A stretch of DNA of 64,000 bases, taken from assembly GCA_030141605.1 (NCBI GenBank), contig JAQGDQ010000151.1:310001-374000 (forward strand). The letters run 5' to 3'. Every line of letters begins with the position of its first letter. Positions within the stretch are counted from its first letter, which is position 1. The translations under genes were made by a program, and so were the position numbers. Origin of the DNA: Tubiluchus corallicola (lineage: Eukaryota; Priapulida; Priapulimorpha; Priapulimorphida; Tubiluchidae). Below the pieces are notes generated by a model, which was given only the letters and a program-made list of their open reading frames with translations, was not told the DNA's origin and made no database searches. Shown piece by piece: positions 12,101-23,740 of this stretch.

Positions 12101-15100
12101 TGTGGTGCTTTCTTTTGTGGACTTTTTCTTTTTCACATTTCGTATTGCATTTGAATATAGTATTAGTTAAAGTACTCGAACTTTGAGTGAACCTCAATGC
12201 TTCACCTGACTAATAGACTCTCTTACCTTGGCAAACTCTTCTAAAGCTTTTCAGTTTTCTTTGTTGAGTTTGGTTGACTTGATTCATTAAGTTGAATTAG
12301 TTTTAGTTGGTTGTCCGGTGGTTTGAATTACAGATTCAGCATATGCACTTAGGTGAAATGATTGTAATTATCCATGGTTTGCTTATTATTATTATCCATG
12401 GTTTGCTTATTATTATTACTTTTATGTACTGTAAATCAATAATACAGAATGTGTGTTTCGTTTTTATTTAATAGTTCTCAAAACTTTTTAATAGTAGTTA
12501 ATCGATAAAATAATCAATAACTACCAACTCAAAATTTTCCAAAAAAATAAATGAACATTCATTTGATTAATACCAATACCAAATAAACATAGTATAAATG
12601 AACTAGATTTTATTTCGTATCATCTAACCGTGCTTTAAAAGGATTCATTACGTTTTTTCTGCGAATTTTATTTTCTGGGAAATGGCAGTTCTGCAAATAA
12701 CATTTGGGAAATGACTGTTCTTAGAAAAATCTTTTCTGGGAAGTAAATTTTTCTGAAAAAAACGTTTTCTGTGGTTTTTTTGTCGGGGGAAAAAATTAAG
12801 CTGGCAAAAACTTTTCTGGGAAACGAATCTACCCCATATTTTGAGGGACAGAGTATTGCAAATATAACAAGTTTTAAATAATAATGGCAATCATTAATGT
12901 TATGGTGATGAGACCTATATAAAAGATTTTGTAGATTCCTGTCCTAAATTTTGCAATCTTTTTAAAATTCTATGTCATATATTTGATCAATATTTGGTAT
13001 GTTTTCTTACTTCTTGTAAATCCTTGGTGCTGCGCTAACTATTTTGATGTTATGTACTGTTCATTGCATATTTTAATTGTCTGTTTTTTGGCTTTACAGA
13101 GATTGTCATGTGCCTTATCATTGTTGCTTCATGCTATGCTAGCCAGCATTATGTTTTATGGAATTACTGAGAAACCAGAAGATCAACTTGCCATAGGGGA
13201 GTTCAAAATTTCTATACAACAATTTCTTATTGGTACATCTTAATTTCTTCATAATTCTTATAATTAATTGACACTCTGTTACATTTAATCTTCACTATTT
13301 ATACAATTTTACAATATACAGTTTATACGTTATGTCATTCTTTTAACAATTGCCGTATTTATGGCTAAAAACATAAAGCTGTCATCTAGGTATACGTCTA
13401 ATGTTAGTATAGGATTGCATATACTCTTAATGTTAGGAATGTCTGTAGTGAATTGCTTGGTGAGTGGTCATTTCTTAATTTTTTTGTTTTTTTAATTGCA
13501 GGTATACAAACCAACTTAATCGTTTTTCCAATTAATTTGCTTGTAGTCCAGTTGTTCCGCAGGACAACTACCCATGAAGACAAGACCCCAGAATTTGTTA
13601 GAGAGCTGTAAGATTTATTAATCTTTTGTTAGTGATGCTGTTGCAAGCTAATTTGTTGACATGTGCTGGTTTTAAGTATACTAGCACTACTCGGCTATAA
13701 ATAAATTGTACAAGTTTCTCTACATGAATATACACATTCAATGTTCGTATAAATGTCAATATATACTGATATATTTAATCTTGCTTGACCTATTCCATTC
13801 TTCACTGGTTTCTACTAGTCTTAGGATCGGAAATTCTGCAGACAACTTTTTTGTCTGCATTCTCCACCAATTTCTCTCGGCTGCTACTATTGCACATTCT
13901 GTTAGTGCTTTTACTTAGCTTTTTCTTAATTATATTACACATCTATCCATCTCGGCTATCCCCAAGACCGCTTTTGCTTCATTTTGTCCTCAAAAGATAG
14001 ACACGTTCGTGCCAGTTACACTGCAAAATGAAACAGAGACTTCTGGGATGGATTGGTCTGCTTTTGGGCTCGACACCAGGTCCTCAACTGCTGATAAGTT
14101 GACTGAGCTGTAGAGATACATTTACCTGATCCAAAAAATGCTGCTTTCAGTCAGTTTAATACATTACTTTTTTTAAAATTATCCTTTTTTGGTTGGGAAT
14201 ATGCTAATTTTTATTTAATTTTAAACACATCCAAAACCTCAATAGTCTTCGACGATCTTTTTGAAGCAATCAGTTTAAAATCTCCAGGTTCTCAGATTTG
14301 TCATTTAGATGCAGTTTTAGTGAGTTTTATATTTTCACAGTAAAGAGAAAACTGCAGATGCAATTGAAAGAGTAGCGGAACAATTTCGGGACAAACAGAC
14401 GGGTTCACTTGCTGCCGAATCTTTTCTTAGAGTATCTTCATGGGTAAGTACAGCAACCAAATAATATTAAAGCGGTTTTTAGATTAAACTAACTTTTTTA
14501 AGTTGCTGATCAAACTAACCAAACTGGATGTTAACTAGTTTGCAACTAAGGCTACACATTGTGGTTTCATCATACTTAATAACTTGGGAAATTTCGTCTG
14601 CTTAGCAATTTGTCTATAAATCTTGACCAATAGCGGTTCAAGGAATTATTACCAATGTTAGAAAAAGTAAGGCCTAACCACAACTTTCTATACGCGTGGG
14701 TTCGTCATTTTGGGGCTGTTAAACGTGCTGTTTTTCCAAGTATTGTCAGGCTGTTATGTTTTTTTCTAAATTGGTCTCATCTGTTGGAAACGTTTTGGAA
14801 ACATTTCTGTGCTAAATAAATTAGGCATGTTTTTTCAGACTTGTTAATGTTGATGATATAGGTCATTCATGTTGTTCATGTAAATGATTTTCCAATACAA
14901 CACTCTCAACCAATTGGAATCTTAATTAGATTACTTGGTTTATCAGTATTATTGTACCAAAACTGCTTTTAAATAATAATGATATGTTGAATTGTTTATT
15001 TTGAGAAATATCAAAGTTACTGGCAAACCAATCTGCTACTTTGTGTGTTTGCATTAGTGCTTTTGAATGTTGACTGTTGATATCCAAAGAGCTATGCTAC

Positions 15101-18100
15101 ATTTTACAAATGTTACTACAGTAGTCACCTCTTAGTATACTCAAGGTTAATACACTCAATCGCTTAATTGACTCAAAAATACCTGGATATGGGCAGCTTC
15201 CTTTCAAATATGCATCAAAACTAACGGTAATTGACTCAAATAACTTCGCCTAATTGACTCAATATTTTTCCTTCACGTACTTAAAATAAGTCATTTGTAT
15301 GTGCCCAAACAGCCTTTCCTGCTTTTATGTCATCTGTACTTCGACTTTGTGCATTATTTAAGTAGAAACAATCATGTTAAGTACCGTTTTGTTTGTAAAC
15401 AGGTACGTTTATCATTTGCTAATATGCTAGCGTAGCGGTTTTTCTTTGAATCTGTTACATGCTCACCCACTGCAATTAACCTTGTTACCCAAAGAATTTC
15501 TGGAAGCTAAACATTAAATCACTTGCCTAGCGGTCAAAGATGCAGGTACAGTAATCAGCCAGTATTCCTTGTTTCCTATACAGCAAATAAGGGCATAGAG
15601 TTAAGAAGTTTGAAAAATGGTGTAAAGATAAGTGTAAAGATCTATCAGTTAAGGAGAAACTGAAAATTTTAGAGCAGTACAATAAACTTCCAAAGATGGG
15701 GCAGAGGTGTGCAGCAGCATAGTCGAAAATTTCTTAAAGTACTCTCAGCTGAATATTGAAAAAATGATCAGAAATTGAGCAGTCAGCAAGCCAAAATTAG
15801 AATCTTGCATCTAACAGGCGACGCACAGGAAAAGACTGTGAAGTGGTTTCAGCGTTAAAAGTGTGGTTTAAGAGAAAAGTGTGATTTAGAAAAGTATAAT
15901 TTTTAATTTATTGTTGATTCACTTATATAAATTAATATTTTAAAATATTTTTTCCTAATTTTTAACTGCACAAAGGAATTTAGGCAGTACTTCGTTTCTA
16001 AAATTAATTAAAAGCTTTGCAGTGCATAGTAACCTGATGACTCATACTTCTATAGCAGTAATACTACACCCATCGGTTAATAGGTTCAGTCGATTAATTG
16101 GGTCAAAACACGTCGGTACCAAAGTGAGTCTATTAAGCGGCGACTACTGTATTGCTGATTTGATTATTTCAACAATAACCATCTTGAAATATCATATATG
16201 AATAACAAAACTGTTTATCAACACTCATGTTTTAAAGTTTTGCACTTGTTCTTGCTTTCATTTGCAAAATCGTTTTTTTCAGGTAGGAAAAAGCGAAATA
16301 AAATTTGACCAGGAAGAGGATTGGTTAGCCTGGTTGCGGAATTCTAACCGTTCAGAAGATAAAGCTGAAAAAGAAATATATAAAAAACTCAAAACCGCAA
16401 ACAAAAAGCTGGTAAAGTTGGCAAAAATGTTTAGCAAAGGTGCACAGGAGGAGTTTAGAAAGGCTTATGTGGCTGAAAGTGAAATTCTGAAACGTAAAGC
16501 AGACCTGAGAAAGAGAGGCGCGAGCGTATACGGAACTGATGACTGGTGGGGATACAAACACACCTACATTAAAAAAGAACGAGGTTTTTGGGATGGCATC
16601 ACTGCCTTGTTTAATATTCGTCATAATGATCATAATAGTCATATTAATACTCGTGACCATGAATGTAAGTTACCCTGGTGGTGTCTCTATGTTGCCTGGA
16701 CAGTTCTTATTGTTTCCTCATTAATTTCTTCTTACCTAGTCATGCTTTATGGACTAAGTTACGGATATAACAAAAGCGTTGACTGGTTGATTTCCATGAT
16801 GACATCATTCTTTCAAAGCCTGTTTATCAGTGAACCAACAAAGGCTTTGTTTACGGCTGCATTTCTCGCTTTTCTATTTAGAAAGCCGCCAGAGTTGGAG
16901 GCAGAACCTTATAATGTTCCTTTGCAGGAAGATGAAGAGTATCGTCAACAAACTTATTTTGGTACCTATCAAAGGTGAGAAAAAATATTCCATTATAAAA
17001 ATAAGTGTCACAATTACGTGCACCGTGTGAGCAATCCCTATTGCAACTGTGTTATAGATATTTGTTCACACTCTTGCTCAAGCATAGTCTGTAAATAGGA
17101 TGTTTTTCTCTTTCTGAATTTTGATGTAACAGTCTGATAGCCATTTGATTCTCTTGGCCACTTCTTATGTTTTGAGTGCAGATGAACGTCTACTTTTTTA
17201 AATATTCACCATAAACCTACTTGCAGAGAATGCCACTGACTGTATAGGCCTTCTGGCCACCCACAAAAATTTATTATGCAAGTTGGTGTTTCAGCTTCTT
17301 GGAATTTTGGAAATAAGGCCTATAGTTATATCTGATATTGTTCAAACATATATAAAAAGTACTTGTTGATTCGTTTATTAGTGTGGCACATTTTTATGCT
17401 TTTGCTTATTAGTGCATAACATATTGTACTAATATACGTATTATATTGTATAGTAATTTATTTCTATGCATATCATTTTTATTAATTATCCCACCTGTAT
17501 ATCATTTCTTATTAATGAGGCCTCTTTATCAGCGTTAACTATGGCCAACTTTTTTTGTTGTTCCTTTGACACTAATAGAAATATTATTACATATATAAAG
17601 TAATAGAGTGTTCTAACTGAAATTTCTGAGATGCAAATAATCCTGGCCTTGAACAGTTTATGCAAAATCACCCAGTATAACTACTAAACACATTAACTAG
17701 AAATTGTACTTTCATTTTCAACTATTTGCTATAACCTGATAAAAATATACCCAGGTATTGGACCTCGGATTCCATCAGTATCAATTAGTGCACAACCAAA
17801 TTTGTCTAAATCAGCTCATACTTCAAGTTTTTTAAAGTTAGTTAATTTTCTTGTCCTGAAAAATTTATAAAAAGTTATTAAAAAATTTATTTGTTTGCTT
17901 ATGCTTACCTTGTAGATTTTGTAGTTTCCATAATTACAGAAAACATTCCCAGTTTTGTTGATCTGAGAAAATGTAAATGCTGACTTGAAAAATGAACACC
18001 GTGTAGCAACATTCCACTATACTCATACATTTTGTTTAACTTTGTGTGTATTTTGCCCACAGCTATTTTAGCTTTCTACATTTTTAGCTTGCTTCAGCGT

Positions 18101-21100
18101 CGGGAGAAATACCAACCTCCAGATGAGAGGCAAATTGCTGCCACCAGGGAACGCCTCGTTTACCGACGAAAAATGCGGCGGCTTCTTAATGATATTGCAC
18201 TATACTTTTGTTATGCTTTGGTACTATCCAGATTCATCTACCATGTTGTTGATAGTAGGTAAGATTTTCCATACTAACATAGTATTAATTCTCATAAAAA
18301 TTTTATTTCTCTAAATAAACGAACTCAAACAGTATATGTGAACTAGACCATTAGTGTGATAGACTCTATTGTACCTTCATAGTGAGAAGTATTGCATGAA
18401 AAGATTTTCACTTTTTAGATAATTTTGGATTTGAAGCTTAACCTTGTTTTACTATTTGTGCCATCACCTGTCCATTATTAGAAGTCAAACAGTCTGGTAA
18501 CTTGAAATAGGCCTTGCTTACCCTAAGCCAGCTGAAGATTGTTGGAAGTCAGTAATTTTGGTTTTTCTAAAATTTTATTTCCATCTGAAATATGGTATGT
18601 TATCATATGAGATACAAAGCTTAAATATTGTTTCAGTGACAGGAACACTTAATGGGATTTCAGCAATAACTGCATTATAATTAAGTTGCTAGCGCTTCTA
18701 ATTTCACATGAAAATTTCACGTGGCAAAGTTGAATAACTAGAATATGAGAAAGAGAGAGTACAGAAGAGAGAGAGAAGTAAGGAGCAAGAAAAGAGGAAT
18801 GTGTTAAAGAGAGAGGGGGGGAGAAAGAGAGAGGGATCAAGAGAGTAAAGAAGAGAGATGAGTGATCTAAAAATCAGCATGCAAACAACTGAGGAGTAAT
18901 GCAAGTCTTTTTGTCAGTTTATGTATATTTTAAAGATTCACTTCATTCTAAGCTTTGGGTATTAAGGTTTATTTATTTGCTTTAAAATCTGAAGAATTTT
19001 TTATTAAATGAATTGATTGTGGTATTACAAACTATGAACAGTGAGTAACAGTGAACAACAATTTCGTAGAATAAAATTTTCTGTAATAATAAGCTTTCTG
19101 TGTATATGTAGTACTGAATACACATGCTGTAAAAGCAATTCTAGATTATTTAGTGTCTTTTTTGCAGAGCTTATTTGGTAACGAAGTCGGTTGAAGATCT
19201 TGTTATTAATCCTAAAATGCCTGGACAAACCAAATTTAGTCAGGTATCCATATTATTAGTTGATATTAATGTGACAAACGTGCTTAATCTTATAGCACCT
19301 GTTGTGTATAAGTATGAAATTTATTGTAACACAAATTGTGAATCTTCTTGTGCACTTTGCCTTGCCAATTTTATTTTTTTCGAATATTATTCGTGTTAAT
19401 ATTATTTTTGTTTTGTACAAAAAATACAATATTTCATGTATTGTTATTTCGAACGCAGAGTTAAGTCATCATAATGTGCTTGCTTTTCATCCAGGGTTCA
19501 TTTCCTGACCAAAGCCTTGAAAAATGGTACTGCCAATGGAAACTAGTATTAAAATATTTTGGATATTAGGCCTACCCCTAGACTGTGTCCTAGACATACT
19601 TACTAAATATCAAAATACTTGATTTTCTTTTCAGATTAAGGATGTGAATAGTATGTGGGACTACATGAACAACACTCTGGTACCAAATCTATTTTTAGAC
19701 ACTATGTATGATGGAAGTTTAGCACCACCTGGCTTTTCAGTTAACTTAGTAAGCAGATTGGTAGGAGTTATAAGATTACGTCAACTTCGAACTAAAGCAG
19801 GTAGATTTCTCTCTGTCTTGCGACGCATCAAAAGCCTTTGATCACTGTTGACATTCAGCATTCAAATGTTTTCAAAGTTGGCAATGGAGTCAGGCAAGGG
19901 GGTAAAATGTCCTCGATTCTATTTAATTTAAATTTTAAAGATTTGAGTTTGAAACTGGCATCTACACAACTCGGTTGCCAAATTGCAAACATTTCTGTAA
20001 ACTATTTTATGTAAATTGATGATGTATGTCTCAGGCAATGTTGCATCATACCTTTGGTACAGTGAATTATGTAATTTGGTTTTAATACCAAATGAGAAAG
20101 AAAAATACCTTGGCCACATCATGTCTCAAGATAATAGAGATGATTTAGATATTATTCGTCAGAGGTCTTTGTTCTATTGCAAAGCGAACAAACTTATTAG
20201 AAAATTTGCTTATTGTACAAATGATGTAAAGAAACAGTTATTTATCTCCTTCTGTAACAGTTTTTATTGCATGTCCACGTGGAGAAATTTTTATGATTAT
20301 AATCTACAAAAGTTAAAAGTAGCATAGAATATATCGATGAGGAAGCTCTTCAGTTATGACTATGATTTTAGTGCTAGATCTATGTGTGTACAACTAAATT
20401 TAAAATATTTTGGTGTAATACACAGAAAATGTGTGTACAGCTTGTTAACCCGTTTGAATAGCAGTTCTAATGTAATCTGCATGACGATGTTTAAAAGCGA
20501 TGTCCGTTTCAAATCAGAAAATATTGGCGAACTTTATTATATAGGCAACAAAGTGCGTAATGCGTTTTTGGTAACACTGTGAAATAAAAAGTAATCGTGA
20601 CTTAGCTAACTAAAACTTTATACTAGCACCAAGTTATTTAATTATTTATTTATGTATATAATTGTGTGGCCTTGTAATGGTATGAACAAAATTGTTCAAA
20701 ATGAAGTAAATCTTTCTCTCTCTCACTCTCTCGCTTTCTGTCTTTTCCTTTTTTCTCTTCGCTGTACTATAACGAAACAGTGAAATTACCACATTGCTGA
20801 CTTGTAGCTTTTTCTTGACTAGGTCAGTGCTCCATAGACCCAAGAGTTCAACCATTTGGTCGACGGTGTACGTCTTATTATTACTGGCCATTTGAAGACA
20901 ATAAGTCATACAGGTCAGGATGGAGGTATATTAAATATCCTATGTATCCTCCAGACCAATGGACATTTCAGTCAACACTTGAGCTGCGAGCACCTCCATT
21001 TCCAGGTACGTGATGCACTTTATATCACAGAAAGGTTTAAGTAGGTGTACTACAAGTTCTTCGCATTATGACACAAAAAACGTGGTATAACGTTTAATAT

Positions 21101-23269
21101 TGTTTATTGATCATTACTGATATTGATTATTACTTGACTCATAATAGACAGCTAGAGAAATTAATTAACGTTGATCTGTAGCATGATTTGTATGCTATCA
21201 TAAACAGTTACATTTTCATATTTTTATTTCAACTTGAAATGAAATATTAATATTTAAGTCAAAATTATAGTAACAATTTTGTTAGTTTCTGGTAATTTTA
21301 TTTTCGTTTTCTTAGTTAAAAAGTATGTACTGAAAAACACAGGCAAATGAAATACATAACTTAATGAAATAACTTTTTTCTTTTTTAATATTACTATAGT
21401 ACATGTATTTACGGTATATATATTTATAGTACATATATATATATATATATATATATGGGTAAACTTCAGTTTATATACAATTAATATGTAATTACAGCAC
21501 TGCATAATACTAATTTAATACTCGGTTTTGGGTGGCTGATCCGATAACTGATGTTTTTCACCCCTTCCCATTTGTTTGGCTTTTTTTATTTATACCTATT
21601 TTTCTTTGTATTGTTTTTGGGATGAAAAATAAATGATTTGATTTGATTAGATATGAACATTTGACTGTGAGACAAATAAAAGTATGATAGTTATGGTAGA
21701 TTTGCATTACTAGTGGGTTTTTCTAATCGTCTACCTGACAAAAACAGTTTTATGCTTGTCACTAATCAAGAATTCATTGTTAGTGGGAATCAAGTTAAGT
21801 GAGATAATTGATAGCAAAATATCATTATCTTTAAAAGCGTTGCTTTCATTAGTTGCTGATTTACATGTTTACCTGTACTGCACCTAATGTCTATCATCGA
21901 TTGGCTCTGACTAATTAACTAAGATTGTAACTAAACAAAAGAACTATGTACGTATGTTTACATAATCGTCTCTTTTGTAGGTACATATGGCTTATAATGT
22001 GCAAAATATTGTCAAATTATATACATGCATAACCTTATTTATCGATACAACCAAAATGTAATCATTTTGCTTGCAGGTAAATTTGCCTTATACAGTGGTG
22101 GAGGCTTCGTTAAGGAATTTACAGACAACAGCACAAACAACATTGCAATTATTGAATCTCTTATTGATTCCCGATGGATAAATGATCTCACTCGCGCAGT
22201 ATTCGTGGAATTCACTTTGTACAATTCCAACTCTCATATCTTTAGTGTCGTCATAATGCTCGTGGAATTTACTCAAGAGGGCAGACTGTATTCCAAGTAC
22301 GACATCACCACTCTGAATATACTCCGCTACTGGCAGAGCATCGAATGGTCTTTTATTACTACGCATTTCATATATGTTGTCATAATGATCGTTTTTATCT
22401 TCAGAGTGCTTAGAAATGCTTTCCTTCATCGCTTAGCCTACTTCACTTACTTTAGGGAATGTTTTGAGCTTTCCGTTGTTGTTCTGTCCCTCGCAAGCAT
22501 GGTATTGTTCATAAGAAAAACAGTAGTAATCAGCAATCTGTTGAATTATCAGTTACCAGGCAAAAATGGAGCCACTAGTCAGTTATTTGGTAAAAGTGAT
22601 GTAGCCACTCGGTTGCAAGACATGAGTGATATACCTGAACTCATATACAGTACCGAGAGTGCCTTTATCAATTTCTATGAGGTGGCAGTATGGGACACCA
22701 CGCTTAGATACCTTCTGGCTGTACAGGTGTTTCTGATTACAGTTAAAGTTGTGGAGTTCACGTCTTTTACAAAACTATTGGGGAAATACTTTTACACTAT
22801 CAAGGCTGCACTGCCTGTGATATTTAACTACCTGATAATCGTTTTCTTTTCCTTCGTTCTCTTCACTCATGTGGGTATACTTGTTTTCGGTACGCAAGTA
22901 GATGATTTTAAGAATGTTCCCAGTGCTCTATTTACATTAATGAACATGCTTGTGCGAATTGGAGATTTCCATGCCATTATTTATGCTACCGGTTCTATAA
23001 CTGGCCCTTTGTTCTTTGGATTGTTCATGTTCTTTGCCTTCATTTATGTGATGTCCATCTTCCGCTCTGTATTAATGCAAGCTTACACAGCCGTGTTTAC
23101 ACTGTGGACTATAAAACCCATTAAACTTGATGTTATTGAGTACGTCAGGCGTGAGATGGGTGGAACTGCTAACCTACAAGTAGTAAAACAAAAAGTAGAG
23201 CACATGAGTGCAATGAGACGAATGCGCCGAGCAACTATACATGAAAAGATTGATCCAGAATGGTTTTAG
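6..23269 (+). CDS. Polycystin-1-like receptor/channel protein (5' end outside window)
   Basis: Exons: <6-597, 2177-2327, 3586-3688, 5722-5842, 7714-7814, 8412-8642, 9572-9692, 9985-10144, 10547-10685, 11990-12097, 13100-13232, 13502-13607, 14341-14443, 16283-16974, 18088-18258, 19168-19243, 19635-19800, 20823-21005, 22077-23269. All junctions are GT-AG and phases agree, giving 1549 aa from the first visible Met. Order: Cys-rich region (residues 1-197, 25 Cys); PLAT (about 198-322; WHDNTGPDPKW); GPS (about 339-385; CLFWNF, then CQCLHMSTF); first membrane helix (about 400-420); second PLAT (about 434-573; WHDNKGDNPSW, WFFIYNNWLAVDRG); membrane helices from LPWWCLYVAW onward; polycystin extracellular domain (ALYSGGGFVKEF, WINDLTRAVFVEF) and channel region with RIGDF. 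Family knowledge: polycystin-1 proteins are 11-helix membrane proteins that pair with polycystin-2. Residue 1 has no signal peptide and the frame is open to the window edge, so the N-terminus is missing. Which PKD1 subfamily it belongs to is unclear. Family assignment is firm; inclusion of the first exon rests on phase and reading frame. Confidence 0.9.
712..1861. mobile_element. Possible non-autonomous hAT-like DNA transposon
   Basis: The left end (CAGGATTTCACAGGACTTCA) and the reverse complement of the right end (CAGGGTTCGCGACTTCAG) look alike. Interior stretches near 1160-1200 and 1680-1720 also resemble each other in inverted orientation (GTAGTGGGTG and TAGTGGTGGGTG). Bases 705-712 (TTTAAGGC) and 1862-1869 (TGAAAGGC) match at six of eight positions, which could be a decayed 8-bp target duplication of hAT type. 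No transposase is visible. It lies in the first intron of the polycystin gene. Confidence 0.35.
3363..3438. repeat. Poly-G followed by GT/GCGT microsatellite
   Basis: A run of about 14 G is followed by alternating GT, TGCG and TGCA units up to 3438. It sits in the second visible intron of the polycystin gene, about 150 bp before the 3586 exon. Confidence 0.9.
4681..5385. repeat. Inverted-arm repeat, about 160-205 bp arms
   Basis: The left arm (about 4681-4840) and the right arm (about 5175-5385) are diverged reverse complements. Both carry, in order, a CTTTACAAAG block, a CAAACGTTT block, an ACTACTGCTG block, a block reading through CATACAA.CAGTTTATATAG, and GAAATTGATACA.TAAC. The roughly 335-bp centre shows no coding potential. 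The arms could be long terminal inverted repeats or two copies of one element inserted head to head. It lies in the polycystin intron between 3688 and 5722. Confidence 0.7.
5960..6972 (-). mobile_element. Tigger/pogo-like DNA transposon, internally deleted, copy 1
   Basis: The element is 1013 bp, bounded by TA at 5958-5959 and 6973-6974. The terminal inverted repeats resemble CAGTAGTCGCCGCTTAATAG, as read from the better preserved second copy. TA target duplication and CAGT-type ends are typical of the pogo/Tigger group. Near both ends the motif TTAATAGACTCA or its variant TTAATTGACTCA recurs several times. The minus strand carries a CENP-B-like helix-turn-helix ORF (6257-6508). The DDE catalytic part of a transposase is absent, so this copy cannot move itself. 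It lies in the polycystin intron between the first PLAT and the GPS exons. Confidence 0.85.
6257..6508 (-). pseudogene. N-terminal HTH fragment of a Tigger/CENP-B-like transposase
   Basis: The 83-codon ORF begins MEHKHKDLAVKEKLNILEQY and continues NKLPKMGQRCAAAQLKISQS. This has the pattern of the CENP-B/Psq helix-turn-helix at the N-terminus of pogo/Tigger transposases: basic start, EKL.ILEQY, then a second helix with AA.QLKISQST. The protein ends soon after the HTH and lacks a second DNA-binding domain and the DDE domain, so it is a relic. It could in principle still bind the element's ends, but expression is unknown. The same region in the second copy (about 15617-15860, + strand) is broken by stops and substitutions. 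Confidence 0.7.
9092..9171. repeat. GTT/GCT trinucleotide microsatellite
   Basis: About 80 bp of GTT triplets with interspersed GCT and one GTC lie in the polycystin intron before the second PLAT exon. The minus strand reads as a poly-Asn/Ser ORF, which is an artefact of the repeat. Confidence 0.95.
10797..11040. repeat. 51-bp minisatellite, about five units
   Basis: Units begin GTGTGAGTGTCCTGTGTATG and end GCATGCATGACCAT. The clearest units are 51 bp; the third is longer through an inserted GTGT stretch, and the last two are degenerate. The array lies in the polycystin intron between 10685 and 11990. The unit is a multiple of three, which is why long ORFs run through it on both strands; these have no splice or family support as exons. 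Confidence 0.9.
12367..12414. repeat. Perfect 24-bp tandem duplication
   Basis: The unit ATTATCCATGGTTTGCTTATTATT (first 20 bases ATTATCCATGGTTTGCTTAT) occurs twice head to tail in a polycystin intron. No function is evident. Confidence 0.85.
15119..16149 (+). mobile_element. Tigger/pogo-like DNA transposon, internally deleted, copy 2
   Basis: The element is 1031 bp, flanked by TA at 15117-15118 and 16150-16151. The left end is CAGTAGTCACCTCTTAGTAT and the reverse complement of the right end is CAGTAGTCGCCGCTTAATAG. It is the same element as the 5960-6972 copy in the opposite orientation, similar along its whole length including the HTH-coding region (about 15617-15860). That region here carries stops and small changes. 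It lies in the polycystin intron between 14443 and 16283. Confidence 0.85.
18740..18866. repeat. GA-rich low-complexity tract
   Basis: A purine-rich stretch of GAGA/GAAA units (AGAGAGAGAAG, GAGAGGGGGGGAGAAAGAGA) lies in the polycystin intron between 18258 and 19168. Confidence 0.85.
19806..20590 (+). mobile_element. Non-LTR retrotransposon (LINE) reverse-transcriptase fragment
   Basis: Translation in shifting frames gives reverse-transcriptase landmarks: CDASKAFD near 19821-19845, GNGVRQGGKMSSILFNL near 19880-19930, a decayed F(Y/M).DD box near 20005-20025, then EKYLGHIMSQDNRDDLDIIR (about 20096-20165). The last piece continues through RKFAYCTNDVKKQLFISFCN to about 20580. The segment between the first two motifs is missing and stops interrupt the frame. 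The order matches the C-terminal half of CR1/L2-type LINE polymerases. It fills the polycystin intron that begins at 19801. It is a dead 5'-truncated copy. Confidence 0.85.
20711..20760. repeat. CT-rich low-complexity tract
   Basis: TCTCTCTCTCACTCTCTCGC followed by further CT-rich sequence lies about 60 bp before the 20823 exon. It may also serve as part of a distal pyrimidine-rich stretch for that splice acceptor. Confidence 0.7.
21431..21456. repeat. AT dinucleotide microsatellite
   Basis: An alternating AT tract of about 26 bp lies in the last intron of the polycystin gene. An AT-rich intron stretch surrounds it. Confidence 0.9.
21590..21655 (+). repeat. Possible LINE 3' tail
   Basis: GATGAAAAATAAATGATTTG followed by ATTTGATT resembles the 3' ends of CR1/L2-type non-LTR elements: a polyadenylation-like AATAAA followed by a short repeated word. 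No coding part is attached here, so this may be an independent 5'-truncated insertion. The call rests only on the tail pattern. Confidence 0.35.
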
Positions 23270-23734
23270 CATTACTTAGGGTGCATAATGAGCTTCGTTT
23301 TAGGCTGCACTACATGACGAACTGCCCTGAACAATTTTTGTGCTACTTAGTGGTGTAGAGTTGCCCAACCTAGAAAATTTTACAGCCTTTTGTTCATTGG
23401 CTTTTAGTGTTGTGTAATCCATCGATTGCTCTTATAAACTTAAGAATATTCAATTTACAACAGTGTTTTGTTGTTTCTTATGAATTAAATTAATTTTTCC
23501 CTGGGAATTTTTACCATTTGATGTATTGTTTACTATTTACTCTATTGTTTTGCGAATTTGGTCAATTTTTTCCAATGATTTTTTTGTTATTTATTTGTAG
23601 TAGCAAAATAATGATATGCAATCAATTCAGAATTATGTGATAAATGCTACATATTTTATTATTGTGTTCACTTATTCTTTTGTATTTGTCATAAAATGTC
23701 TGTTCATAGTTTTGTTCACCGAAGTTCATGATCA

Positions 23735-23740
23735 AATAAA
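23735..23740 (+). terminator. Polyadenylation signal of the polycystin gene
   Basis: An AATAAA hexamer lies about 470 bp after the stop codon at 23267-23269. It is the first perfect hexamer I noticed downstream of the stop. A T-rich stretch follows. Confidence 0.55.
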
